DNA from: Branchiostoma floridae
Taxonomy: Eukaryota > Chordata > Leptocardii > Amphioxiformes > Branchiostomatidae
DNA: 64,000 nt
Assembly (NCBI RefSeq): GCF_000003815.2
Contig: NC_049981.1
Span: 3,958,699-4,022,698, forward strand
Direction of reading: 5' to 3'
Part shown: positions 1-12,338 of the stretch, piece after piece
Numbering within the stretch: position 1 is the stretch's first letter
Layout: every line of letters begins with the position of its first letter
Made by a program: the position numbers and the translations under genes
Notes under the pieces: model-generated
The model's database searches: none
What the model saw: the letters and a program-made list of their open reading frames with translations, nothing else
Told to the model about the DNA's origin: nothing

Positions 1-124
1 GTTAAAAACGGCGCAAAAACAAGCCGCGCGAGGATTCCCTAAATATTATACCCCCCAAAAATTAGACCTCAGATCCAGCCAGTAACCGTTTTCCGTCGAC
101 AATGTTCGGCAAGTTCCGGGCGCG

Positions 125-132
125 TGACGTCA
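125..132 (+). promoter_or_regulatory. CRE/ATF palindrome upstream of the transposase-like gene
   Basis: A perfect TGACGTCA lies 21 bp before the proposed start codon, in a CpG-rich stretch. This is the consensus site for CREB/ATF bZIP factors. Its place next to the first ATG suggests a core promoter or 5' UTR element. It could be a chance match. Confidence 0.4.
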
Positions 133-153
133 CGACTTCCCAGTTTAACCAAG

Positions 154-3100
154 ATGGCGGACTCCGGTTCCACATCCACAGTGCTGGGAAAGAGAAAGCG
201 AAAGACTGGGGCCGGACGACCCCGCAAGTATTCGACACCGGCAAAGAAACTGAAAATTCAAGAGATGAAAAGGACCCGTGTGTACTTGGGCGATGCATAT
301 AACGACTGGAAGGATCTAAGAGAGCGGCTCGGACTGAAAAGTGATCGCGAGCTCGCGTGCGAACTGATGAAAAGGTTTGTTATGAACTTTCTCTATCCAA
401 ACGCGATTCCTCTCAATATTCGCTAACAATCACTAACGTTAGTCGTATTTATAGGTTGTACCGAATTTTTCGATATCTGTATTTGCCTTTTTTTACGTGT
501 TTATCGCAGAACCATGTGGCGTTACAGATAACAGATCAAAATAAACCGGCCAGCCGGGCCAGGCCATGCCGTGTGTAAATAAAGTATGCTGTCACTGCTG
601 TGCATGAAGTTACAACCAGTTCGTGTCCCGTATTTTGCATGCTGCAGGACGAAAAAAAATTAAAGAAAAAATGTTAAACATAATTGAGGCCATGTTGCTT
701 ACTGATCCAAGTACATCTATTATTTTTTATCGGTTATTGGACGGCGTGCATGTTGTAACTTGTGACTTACGGCGGCCACTAGTAATAGTATACTAGTACT
801 GGTACATGATATTAGTACATTGCAATTTCTTTGTCTTCTTATTTCTCGAAAGTTTCTACAACTACTACACATACTTTACACTGGTCGTGGCCATCGTAAT
901 TTTTATAACCTCATTTGCTGTATAGCGGTTCCTGCTGTTGTTGTTTTTTTCGTGATTTTGGTCATAAATATAAGCCTATCTTTGACTAGTTCATGACACA
1001 TTTTCATGAATAATTTCCGCCAGCTTCAAGGAGAAGATGTCTGTCCCAAGGACATCAAGCCCTAAGTGCACATTCCAGTCTCTAAGCCTCTTCGGTGATG
1101 AGTCAAGTGTTGGGACACAGTCAGATGATGACGGTTCTTCTGGTTCTATTGTGTAAGTAGTATGGTACTACATGCTAAGCATGCATTTCATTAGCCAAAA
1201 TTGCTGAAGCCATGAAACCCGATGTGCAAAATACACCCAAAACAGTTTGCTACTTTTGTTTCAGTTTGTTAAAGATAAGTACATGGTATAAGTGTAGGAA
1301 AGAAGTTGAGTTTGTTCATTTAAAAGTGTTTCTGAATGGCAAAGCCTGAAAACATTTGTTGTATATGATATATGACCCAGTTCAGCATGATGGGAAGGAA
1401 TGATGACATGTGTAGATTTAATTATGTATGTTTGATGCATTTTATTTTGTGATGCCTTGTTCGGTTTGCTGTAATACTACTACCTTTACTATTGAATATC
1501 CAATTGCCCTGTTTTGAGGCAATTTTAGAGTAGAACAGCCACTTTTACAATTTGATTTACTTATCCTGTTGTCATTTTGCTGAAAACTTCAGTTACCATT
1601 CAATGCATGTTGTAGCAATTACCTGATTTATCAGGCTTCTATATGACATGCCCAACATTGCTGGCCTCTGTGAGGAGAGGCTAACTACAGCCCCGGATAA
1701 CAGAGTTTGTGTTGCACAGACTAATGTAGCTAAGTACTGTTTGTTATAAGACTTTGATTTAAGAGTTGATCATTATCTTTATTTCTTATGAGAACCAAAA
1801 TGAAGTTTTTGATTCTGGAGAAAGCACCCGCATTATTTGGCATACGCATTTAACATGTAAGATTTAATGCAAGTACATACTTATCGCAGGACAGAAAACG
1901 TGTGTGTGCCACCACAATGTGAAGACCTGGAGGATGCTGTGAGCAGGTACTGTTCTTTCTTCTGAGACTGTTCAAAACATCTGTTGGTGCACACAGTACT
2001 TGACTTATCTTATATTGTTATAAAAAAAATAATCATTTACTGTTTATTTCAGAGGTTGACATTAGCTAAATATTTCTTTTGTGTATCTAGATTCTAATTC
2101 TGCAGCTGATATTGAAATTGTTACATTTTTTGCTATGTTTTCTTGATATTGATATGAGAGATTACAGTCATGCAGTATTTGTACCATTATCGCGTGTTCA
2201 TTTGTCAACCAAATAAAACTGATCTGTATTTTATATCCTACGTACAGCATACACCATCCCACAACCAGGAACCCTGAGAGTGAGAATGAGCCTGGGAACG
2301 AGCCTGAGAATGAGAGAGAAATCAATGCCTTGGAAAACATTGGGTAAGTAGTTGGCATCATTTACCTCTTGGTAATAAGGCCACAGCAAAAAAATTTTAT
2401 GGATGACATCCACTGGCTCATTAATTTTCACCTGATTTCATAAAAAAAAAATTTGTCTTCTTCTGGTCAACATCATGATGAAAGATTTTTAAAAAAATGA
2501 GCAAATGTGTAGCCTAATGATTTTACTTGTAGAAGTGAGACTAGCGAGGTAGTTATGACAGTAGTTGTAGAATTGAAGCTTGATGGATATTTGTAAAAGT
2601 GGCACCAATACAGAAGCAATGAGTGTAGTTACCAACTTTCTAAGACAGGGCTCGAAATACTACCTGTATATGCACGTTAGTGCAGGTAAAATTGAAGCTG
2701 TCCATGTATTTCTGATTTCTACCTGCACCTAACCTGCACTGGTCCATGTACTGGGTTTTATACATAAATGTCATATGATGTAGGTGTATGTGGATTGTTA
2801 TTAACTGCATTGAATGTTACCACTTCCACTTATTAAGTAATATGCTGTTTAAAAGAAACAATTAGCAATTGTTCTTGAACAATTTTAGTATGATCTATTA
2901 ATACTTCCTAAATAGAGTGATGCAGGTAAAATGTGTCTGGTGCAGGTAATTTTCAATGTTAAAAAATGCAGGAAAAAGTATTTCGAGCCATGTAGGAGAT
3001 ACCTCTCTACCATACTAGAGTCACTTTACTACACCGGTGCACTGCGTGAATACAGGAATGAATGACTTGTCGGCTGTGATACCATGATTTGTCCCTTGAA

Positions 3101-6100
3101 TTCCTGTTGTAACGTTTATATTTTGAAAATGTTGCCATCATGTTCTTTGTTCCCACCTTTTCTTGCACTATCCCACTATTTCTGCAGTCTGTTGAGGATG
3201 TCATCAATAGAATTATAATGTTTGGCCTAACATATTCATGAATTCATGTTGGCAGACCTTTGTCTTGGAGGCATCCCTCCCTATGTCCTGTTTGTTTTTG
3301 TTTACTTCACCAGCTGGTGCTTCTGTTCAATGAAAAAGATTGATAGTGAAATTTTCTTGTATAGGTTTACATGTAAAATATACTTCACATATATTCTCCA
3401 GGATTTCTGTGGAGCTCGACAACGATGATGAAGTCTCTGACTCTGACTCAGTGGGGTACTTTGATGATGTGTCAGGTGACCCTGACTATGAGCCTCCTGC
3501 AATGCTCAAGTATGTATGTGTATCGATTGTGTGTGTGTGTGTGTGATTGTGTGGTGTTGCTAGGTAACAGTACATACTGTGTCTCACTGTTTATGTTTGA
3601 CTATCAGCAATTGAAGCTTTTGCCAATTTGTGTGATTGGGGACATGTATTAATGTATCACCACTTGTATGTTGTAACCGTGTAATTGTTGTATGTTGATT
3701 TTGCTGTCAATTAACAAAATGGAGAGCCTTGATTCATCTGTCTTGATACATTTTTTGTCCAACCTATTTTTTTCCACTGTATTTCAGGGCAACATACAAA
3801 CTGTTGGGCAAGGACATCGAGTCCTTGGACATCATAACGGCGGAGGAAGAGGTATTCTGTCACGACATGGCTCCAGGAGAGGAGGATGAGTCTCTTTTAG
3901 GAGAAGAGAGCTTGGACACCGAGGAGGAAGGGTCCATTGAGGAGCCAGCATCACCTGCCACCAGACGGTTTCCACGACAGTTGAAAATTCTCAAACCAGA
4001 AGACATTGTGGATCAGCAGTGCTCCATAATGTACAAGTGCAGCCTCGAACAGCTTCTCGGGTTTCTCGAGATTCCTGCTGACATGAGAAAGTGCAGGGTA
4101 CCTAGCTGTTCCAGTAGTGGACTGGCTGATCCATCCATGGAGACCGTAGCGAGTGGTGTGGTTGTCAAATGGGTAAGCAAATACTTTTTTTTCAGCAAAT
4201 GGCCGACTTGGTGTTATGTATTTATCATATTTTGTGTCCATGTATGATATGTTGCTGCTGCACTTGCAGCTTTCGTCCCATTTTCCTTGACCATAGAGCT
4301 ACACTTATATATTTTTGATGACTTGTGGTCACATGTTCTGTTCAATATATCCTTCACTGCAGCTCTGCAAAGGTGGCCATCTTATCTGGCGGTGGTTCAG
4401 TCAACCACGACTGAAGTACGGCATCCAGGGAGGGGACTTTATGCAGGCATCTAGCCTCCTGTTGTCCGGCAACAACTATGCCAAATATTCTCTCATGTGC
4501 AAATTCATGAGTCTGGGTTGTGTGAATGCATCCACATTTTACAAAATCCAGAGTCAGTATTGTGTAGGCACAATTGATGAGTTTTGGTCCAGACAACAGA
4601 GGGGGGTCATCAGGCATCTCAGGACCAAGGAAGAGGTTGTACTCCTTGGTACGTACAGAACTACTGTATATTTGGACAAATGTAACATCACTGTTTTCCG
4701 TTTTCAAAGATTGACAACTAGGATAAAAAAGTCAATGTTGATTTCTTCATTTTTGCCAACATGTTGTATATCCCAAGTGCTGTCTAAGCTAATGAATTGA
4801 TTCCTATTTGTATTTTGTTATACATTGTGTGAAGACTGACGTGTATTGTTAACATCTGCATATTTTCATTGAAATGATAATCGCTTCAAACATACTTGAC
4901 ATAAAGCTAACATCAATGCAGATTGATACCATCATGCCATATCAAGCCAAGACAGGAATAATTGGTTTCAGCATTGCTATATTTACTCTACTTGATATTG
5001 AAAGGAGACTAAGGAGATTTTTAAAAATCCTTTGAATGTTGAAATTTGATAACGTTTTGCACAGGCGACGGACGTATGGACTCCCCTGGGTACTGTGCGC
5101 AATACTGCACCTACACGGTGATGGACAATGAATCCAAGTCAATAGTCACGGTAGAGGTGGTGGACAAGAGAGAGACAGACAGGAAGTCCACTGTGATGGA
5201 GAAGGCGGGGTTCCAAAGAGCCATGGATGACCTGCTCAACAGGCGTGTTCCTGTCAAAGAAGTGTGCACGGATGCGCATGTACAGATAGGTTCACTGATG
5301 AGTAAGTACAGTGGAATGTCATATTTGTTGACCTAGATTCTCAACTTCCAGAGCCAATAAACAATTAAATGTTTTTTTAATTGAATCAGCGTATTGCATT
5401 GTCTGTGTCTTACCAAAACTGAGGGGATGAATGTGGCAATTTTTTTATACAAAATTGAAGGAAACCTATGCATATATCAATTCAATGTGATCATATGAAG
5501 CATACTTTCTTTGATTCATTTCAAATATGTATTATTTCCTGCAAATAGGGCCTGACAAAGGGGTATATGGCAAAAAAGGCATTCATCATTCCTTGGATGT
5601 CTGGCATGGGGCCAAAAACCTTGCAAAAAAACTAGTGAAAGTAAGTACACAGCATCAGTATAATGTGACATAGTCCATTCATGTGGATATACTCAGTAAT
5701 ATTGGATGATGTCATGTATAGTCTTTGCTGTCTGGTTTACAGGAATAGCATGGTGGCAGAGTTATTCAATACACACAGAAGTTTATAACAGTAACATGAT
5801 CTTTATTGCAGAAGGTCAGCCTTACAAGTGCTGTATATGCTATTGTTTAAAATAAGGATTGTATGAAGGTCCATATTATGTCATCTATAGCAGCATTTTT
5901 TGGACATTGTGAGAAACAGGAGTGGCTGGCTCTTGCAAGGACTAAGACCCTTGGCAGAAATCTTGATTGTCTTTTTATTTCGCTAGGCTGGAGATGAGAA
6001 GGGTTGCACGGACCTGAAGCCGTGGTCCAAAGACATTGTCAACCACTTCTGGCACGCGTGCAAGAAAGCCAATACTTACGAAGAATTCATGGTAAGTATT

Positions 6101-7711
6101 ATGTTCTATGCATCTGCAAATGAGGACCAAACCAGACAGCTAATAGTAGCAGTATGCACAGTCAAGAAATACATTCACCATAGTCCTCCTTGAAACATAA
6201 TGTAAGAGACACAAATCTAAACAACTCAATGAAAGCAGTTCTTCAATTCTATTGTTGTACTCAGGAAAAACATTCCATTTTATTCCTACATTAACTAGTA
6301 AGGGAACGTCTATTGTTTCTAGTCTACTGTTATATTAGCAACTTAGGAAACCATTCTACTGTTATATTAACAACTTAGGAAACCATTCTACTGTTATATT
6401 AACAACTAAGAAACCATTCTACTGTTATATTAACAACTAAGAAACCATTCTACTGTTATATTAACAACTAAGGAATAAGATTCTATTCTGCCTTAACTTA
6501 GATTAACTACTAAAGAAAACATTCTCTTTTAATAGGCAACAGGTTTGTTTTCAATGACAATAGTATTCAATGGTTAATGAATAGTTGATGTCATGTTTAG
6601 AAGTCACGGTTTAACATTTCTTGCCATTAGGGGATGTGGAAGGGGGTACTCCACCATGTGGTAGACGAGCACACATGGGGCTCCGGGTCTTGTCACCACG
6701 ACCCGATTGACCCCACTGTAGCAAGAACGAAGAAATGGCTGGTCCCGGGCTCAGCAGCACACAAGAGGCTGAAAAGCATCATCTATAACAAGAGGTGGCT
6801 AAAAACAGTCACCAAGTACCTACGCTTCAGGTAAGAGTACTTGTATGTCTTTGATTCAAGATATTTGTGCTATGTGTTTCTTTCAATACAAGTAAATACC
6901 CTTGCCTATGTATAATTAGAAATACATGTTCTCCATACCCTAATTTTGTTACAGGTTTCCATATGCTAATATTTGCTCTGGAATCGTACAACATGGCTAA
7001 ACCAAATCATGCCAAACTTTTTTTGTTCCAGAACAACATCGGATCTGGAATCTTTCCAGAATCACATTCTGATGTACGCATCAAAGCGCCACTCCTTCAC
7101 CCCCCCGGTGTACAAGGCCAGATGCCAGCTTGCTGCACTGGACTACAACGCACATAAGGACAGGCCAGTGTGGAAGACAAAGGATGGGCATATCAAGTAA
7201 GTTGATTGGTTTTCTGTAGCCTTTGTTACACATCTAACATGCTTGACTTTCGTCAAGATGTTGTACTAGCACTCACATAGTACAAAGCAGAAATTACAGG
7301 TACGTTTTTCAATGAAACGTTTTTCATATTAAGAAAATGTAAGGTGGACAATTAAGTTAATACAGGTACAGACATCTATCACAATGGGGAATCTTGACTC
7401 CTTTCCACTGAAAGTGAAAGCGACTGTTTGTGTGTGCTTACAGGTACAGACGCCGGTTTCAGAAGAAATCAGACAGGTGGTCAATCTATGTGTCAAAGCA
7501 GCCAAAGCACTACGCCTATATCAGGGACCTGCAGTCTGCAATTGTGCTGAAGAGGATCAATTCCCACCGCGGAATGAGGCGAACCCAGCCCTTGTCAGAG
7601 ACCGATCCCAGGCGCTTGGGCAACCTGGCATCCATACCAGCACCTCCAACGCATGTGCTTGTGGAGCAGCACAAGTCGAGGATGACTGATTCCACACAGG
7701 GTGCAGAGTGA
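154..7711 (+). CDS. Transposase-like nuclear protein, 13 exons, 782 aa
   Basis: Exons read as 154-374, 1024-1152, 1890-1946, 2248-2343, 3402-3509, 3788-4172, 4363-4648, 5065-5301, 5549-5640, 5987-6091, 6631-6830, 7032-7196 and 7444-7711. All have GT/AG borders and together give 2349 nt with no stop before TGA. The N terminus has a basic KRKRK run and an AT-hook-like GRPRK, then a helical YLGDAYNDW...LGLKSDREL segment. Residues 74-203 are an acidic Ser/Glu-rich linker. Next come a Cys/His cluster (CRVPSC...CKGGH) and, from about 428, GDGRMDSPG, TDAHVQI (D497) and LDVWHGAKN, spaced like an RNase H-fold DDE core. I recall similar proteins in fish and invertebrate genomes as uncharacterised transposase-like proteins, but I do not assign a superfamily. 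The intact frame over 13 exons argues for an active or domesticated gene. The start is the ATG in AAGATGG. Confidence 0.82.
6322..6475. repeat. Intronic tandem repeat, about 38-bp unit
   Basis: About four degenerate copies of a unit containing CATTCTACTGTTATATTA followed by ACAACTAAGAAAC lie inside the intron between exons 10 and 11 of the transposase-like gene. No coding potential or splice role is visible. Confidence 0.7.
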
Positions 7712-8390
7712 GGTGTGGTGATGAAGGTAGTTGCGTACAGTCATTAGGTTTCTGTATATTCAAACTTTTTTATTTCTCCATTGCATTCCTTTGAGACCGA
7801 GGAAAAAAAATTCTTTATCAGTGAAATTGCATCCTCCTATGCAGGGACATCCAACAGCCAAACTGCCTGGATGTACCCAGCTCTTTTAACCGTCACTCTT
7901 AGTTCCTGTGGACATCCCACCACCCCCACCCCCCCCAAAAAAAGAAAAATCAGCTGCCAGCCAGAGAATAGGCTTCAAAAGCTGTCTTGCATGTATAAGG
8001 GTATCGTCATTAATAGTTATAAGCAGGGCGGTCAGGACCTAAGGGTGACGGTTGAAAAAGCAGGGCACATCCTGAAAGGCAGTTTGGCTGTTTGATGCCC
8101 CTGCGTAGGAGGATGTGAAATTGTATCAACCTTAAATTCTCCTTGTCTCATATAACCTACTAATGAATGATTTATTAGATTATACAGGGTTCCAATGCCA
8201 TGGCTGCTCTGCATTTAATTGCCTTCGTCACCACCCCTTGCTCTCCACTATCACATGTTAAGAGTTAAAAGATGTTATCTGCAATCCTTTTTATCAACAT
8301 TGTATTTAATTTTTAAAGATTCAAAGTATGATGTTGTTTTGAACCAAGAAGTGTTATGTTAAGTGTTTATGAGCTGTATTTTGTTGCGGT
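7712..8390. other. Convergent intergenic region between two stop codons
   Basis: This 679-bp stretch separates the plus-strand TGA (7709-7711) from the minus-strand TAA (8391-8393), so it must hold both 3' UTRs. A minus-strand AATAAA is at 8176-8171. No clear plus-strand AATAAA was found. A cytosine run is at 7918-7936. Overlapping 3' ends are possible. Confidence 0.6.
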
Positions 8391-11300
8391 TTAATTCAGT
8401 CGGTGTGGAATGAAGCCTGTGTATATGCCGAATGGATCAGGAAACCTTTTTCGGATTTTCAGGACACAACAACTAGGGACAACAACCCTGTTCCCCTCCC
8501 CCAACCGGCCATACTGCCACAACACAAAAGTCCTATATGCTGCGTGCCGAGACTCCCTGTGGTCCGACCCTGGTTCCTGTGGATCTCGCAAGGCAAGCAG
8601 GTCGTTTCTGAAGAACCTGTTTATCCGCAACACACCAGGGTCTAGGATGTACATGACCATGTCCTGGAAAAGAAAAGAAAGCTTACATGACTGTATAGGT
8701 TAATATGTGGTATGTTATTTATATACATAGTAGTTGTTTCTGTAGTGCTGCAGTGTGTAGTGCTTAAAATGAATGCTCCCTCGACTTTTTATGCCATCTA
8801 TCTGACAGTCTTGGCTTTCCATGATGGTTCATTTAAGTCAGTTCATCCTCATATGAGGTGCCATAGACCAAACATCTCTATCTAGCATGGCGGCTAGCAA
8901 GTTAATGACATGATGGTTATGATGAGATCAAAACCCTTTATGTGACTGTACTGACAATACTGACTTGCATTGATTGTGTGTGTCATACTGTGTGGAGGAT
9001 TCTATATTGTACTCTGTACAGGCGTCCCTTTACAGGATAAAGACATATTGACCCATCTATTTACTATGTTGTTGTAAATGTTTTGCTAATTGTTAACTTA
9101 AATGTATGCATGTATATTTGTATATCTGAAAAGAACAGCCGCTAGCACCACTTACATTACATTCAGAGAGACAGGACTCTGGTCCACCACCACAACAGAT
9201 TTTCTCCTGGTCCGTCGGCATGTTTCGGCATTTTCCACAAGTGCACCACTCTGGTACGATGTTGTTACCTCCAGCCCCGCCACCTCCAGCCCCACCATCT
9301 CCGCCACCTCCAGCCCCACCACCAACGACACCGCCCTCGGCAACGTCACGACCCTCAGCAACGACAGCGTCTCCAGCAACGTCAGGACCCTCAGCAACGA
9401 CAGCGTCTCCAGCAACGTCACGACCCTCAGCAACGACAGCGTCTCCAGCAACGTCAGGACCCTCAGCAACGACAGCATCTCCAGCAACGTCAGGACCCTC
9501 AGCAACGACAGCGTCTCCAGCAACGTCACGACCCTCAGCAACGACAGCGTCTCCAGCAACGTCAGGACCCTCAGCAACGACAGCGTCTCCAGCAACGTCA
9601 CGACCCTCAGCAACGACAGCATCTCCAGCAACGTCACGACCCTCAGCAACGCCGCCAGCAACACCCCCACCCTCAGCATTGTCCTCATCAATGTTCCATC
9701 CATCAAGCATCATAATGTCAATGATGACGGCTGGCTGCGTAGTCGCCATCTTGTGGACGAGCGTCCTCAGCTGTTGCGTACTCAGGCGATTTATCCTATT
9801 CTAAGGACAAAATATAACACGAAATAAGAGACAATTGATTAGGTGGAAGATACTGAAGTAATGACAGAAGTAAAGTGCACTGGTATTCTAAATCATTGTA
9901 GGTTATTTATTCCAGGATTACCTCTAACTTCTTGGCCCTCTGGGCTCGCAGTTGCAGCATCCTTTCTCTCTGTTCGTCAGTTGATAGTGTGGGCACGTGT
10001 CTTCGCCGGGCTCTGGTACCCCCAGCTCTGGTGCCCCCAGCTCCGGTGCCCCCAGCTCCGGTGCCCCCAGCTCCGGTGCCCCCAGCTCCGGTGCCCCCAG
10101 CTCCGGTGCCCCCACCTCTGGTACCCCGTGCTCTGGTCCCCCGTGCTCTGGTCCCCCGTGCTCTGGTCCCCCGGGCTCTGGTACCCCGTGCTCTGGTACC
10201 CCGGGCTCTGGTTCCCCGGGCTCTGGTACCCCGGGCTCTGGTACCCCGGGCTCCCCTACTGCGGGCTCGCGTACCGCGGGCTCCCCTGGTTGTCAGGTTA
10301 GAGGGGGGGCTATAGGTTTCCCCATCGCTTTCCTCGCCAGGGGGAGTCGTGCTGCCCTCCATCTCACTCCCCTCGTCACTTTCAACGTACAGGTTGCTGA
10401 ACACTCCAGAGATGTCCATCTCTGTCTCCGACTCCATCGGCGAAGCTGCCCTTTCAGCTCCTTGGGGGGACTCCATAGGGGAAGCTGCGCTAGCAGCTCC
10501 TTGGGGGGACTCCATAGGGGAAGCTGCGCTAGCAGCTCCTTGGGGGCACTCCATAGGAGAAGCTCCGCTTTCAGCTCCTTCAGATGGCAGTAGCCCGGCT
10601 CTGTCTACATTATGCCGTGCGAACGCCCTTCCTCGCACTTCATGGACCTTGAACAAAGAAAGGAGGTACATTAGAAAGTGGACTAACCTAGTCTAGATAT
10701 GTATTTACATAACTAGTTAGGTCACACCAATTTTATTTGTTGATTTGCCTCGCTTACCGAAAAAATTCGAGTCACGAAAAAATAAGTAAATATTGCCATT
10801 CATAGCAGCATGGATATAATTTCCGTTTAAAAAAACTTTCATTTTTTGCCTTTCCTTCAGAAAATTTAGTTACAAATAAAAGGAAGAGATTCATTGTATG
10901 AAACGTGCCATTAAACTCGTCAGGCTGTTATTTATGCCTCATATCTTTAATCTCCAAGCAGAGGTTAGGCTCCGGCTGTTTTTTTAGTCGTTTTTATCTA
11001 TTTTGTATTGTATCTTGTATTGGTAGGTTTTGACCGATAAAAACGACTAAAAAACAGCCGGAGCCTAACCTCTGCGTGGAGAGTATCATATCTTCACACG
11101 TTTTGAAAAAAAATCAAGATGTCGGTCCAATTTTTTCATTTAAAAAATCCGAGAAGCAACAAGTAGTCATACATCATTTACATAAAATCTAGGCATTTGT
11201 GCAATCCTACCCGATACCTTTGTACCGTTTATAGTTTTACTTATACGAAAGAAGATAAATCCCTATCTGTCGATAATTCTGCATCAGAAACAATACTTCG

Positions 11301-12338
11301 GAATGCCTTGCAAGTTTTACTTTTTTTCTAATGGTAAAGACTATGCAGTTTGCACCCTTCTGGCAAAAGGAAGTGGCATTGAAATGCAAAAACGGCACTT
11401 GCCGAATCAAAACAACACTGGACTTCTGTTACGATTACCAAAGGACGTTGTAACGTTTGATTTATATCTGTAGATAATTCTGCATCGGAACAATTCTTCT
11501 CAATGACTTGCTAGTTTTACGTGTACGTTTGTAGAAAAAACATCTGTGTTTTTTTTTCTAATGCCGAGTAAGGGTGAAAAATATGCAGTTAGCACCCTAC
11601 TGGTAAAAGTAAGGGGCTTTGAAATGCAAAAACGGCACTTGCCGAATCAAACAACACTGGACTTCTGTTACGATTACCAAAGGACGTTGTACCGTTTGAT
11701 TTATTTCTGTAGATAATTCTGCATCTGAACAATTCTTCTCAATGACTTGCTAGTTTTATGTGTACGTTTGTAGAAAAACATCTGTTGTTTTTTTCTAAGG
11801 GTGAAAAATATGCAATTAGCACCCTACTGGTAAAAGTAAGGGGCTTTGAAATGCAAAAAACGCACTTGTCAGATCAAAATAACACTGGACTTCGGCAACA
11901 ATTACCCAAAACGATAGTTGATTTCAGTCATGTAATCAACATTTAAACTTACGATATCGTAGCTAGGACGCTATATAGAAGTATGTTATCAATCGCACGT
12001 TATGCTTCAAAACAAACGCTGACTTGACGAGAGGGGAGAGATAATACTAGTAACATCTTTCCATCCAGACGCAAACTTACTAGTAGCTAAACAGAATCTG
12101 TAAGCGTTTTTCAGATATCTGCCTTATTTGAATAGAAGTGAGTTAGCTGTCTTTCGGTATCTCTTGTCGAAGTAACACACATGTTTACGGTGAACACATG
12201 TCCTCCGCACCCCGAAACGTCAAATTACAAAACAAAATATAAATAATGAATACATACATCTTCAGCGTCCGCGTCCGCCAGCATACGAAAAAGCTGACCG
12301 GCTTTTGCTGCGGCTGTCCTCTTGGGGCGTCCAGACAT
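8391..12338 (-). CDS. Stand-alone P2X7 C-terminal (ballast) domain protein, 586 aa
   Basis: Four exons on the minus strand: 12338-12258, 10647-9922, 9800-9098 and 8641-8391 (1761 nt, in frame). Exon 1 starts with [11 protein letters not shown], a basic AT-hook-like tip. Exon 2 is disordered: 13-residue [13 protein letters not shown]-type repeats, an acidic patch, then many GTRAR and GTGAG pentapeptides. Exon 3 opens with a helical stretch, has nine or so 12-residue [12 protein letters not shown]-type repeats and a Gly-rich linker, and enters the C-terminal domain at about residue 453: EWCTCGKC, then [11 protein letters not shown]. Exon 4 adds [34 protein letters not shown] and YTGFIP. These match the cytoplasmic zinc-binding, palmitoylated tail of vertebrate P2X7, but no P2X channel or membrane segment is present. 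The exon-3 donor (AA|GTTAAC) is weak. It is chosen because it keeps frame and restores the CxH-L spacing before PGVL. The protein is probably nuclear or cytosolic; function unknown. Confidence 0.82.
9340..9655 (-). repeat. 36-bp coding minisatellite in exon 3 of the P2X7-tail gene
   Basis: About nine near-identical 36-bp units alternate between two variants that differ at one codon, giving VAEGR or VAEGP in the 12-residue unit. The unit is a multiple of three, so copy-number change does not break the frame. The plus strand is also open here, which is a composition shadow. Confidence 0.9.
10008..10280 (-). repeat. 15-bp coding minisatellite in exon 2 of the P2X7-tail gene
   Basis: About eighteen 15-bp units encode GTRAR-type pentapeptides, then GTGAG-type pentapeptides nearer the exon end. 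Variants are grouped by block, which suggests recent local slippage or unequal exchange. All changes stay in frame. Confidence 0.9.
10430..10585 (-). repeat. 39-bp coding repeat in exon 2 of the P2X7-tail gene
   Basis: Four 39-bp units each encode a 13-residue stretch of the type [13 protein letters not shown]. The two central copies are almost identical at DNA level. The repeat sits upstream (in coding sense) of the acidic patch and the GTRAR block. Confidence 0.85.
10948..11085. mobile_element. MITE, 138 bp, flanked by 9-bp target duplication
   Basis: The element begins TAATCTCCAAGCAGAGG and ends with its imperfect reverse complement. The arms are about 55 bp and almost perfectly paired, and include GTTAGGCTCCGGCTG. 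The 9-bp TCATATCTT occurs immediately on both sides (10939-10947 and 11086-11094). A 9-bp duplication is typical of Mutator-like (MULE) elements. It lies in the first intron of the P2X7-tail gene. The element at 57529 shares its terminal bases. Confidence 0.85.
11265..11930. repeat. Three tandem copies of a 230-240-bp sequence
   Basis: Three successive copies share TAATTCTGCATC, GAAATGCAAAAA and AACACTGGACTTC blocks at spacings of about 240 and 228 bp. The third copy is the most diverged. They lie in intron 1 of the P2X7-tail gene. No open frame is kept. Confidence 0.8.

Noticed and set aside
9102-10596. Long plus-strand open frames rich in Ser/Thr/Asn or Pro/Ala
   Set aside because: They lie antisense to the coding minisatellites of the P2X7-tail gene and are produced by repeats whose length is a multiple of three.
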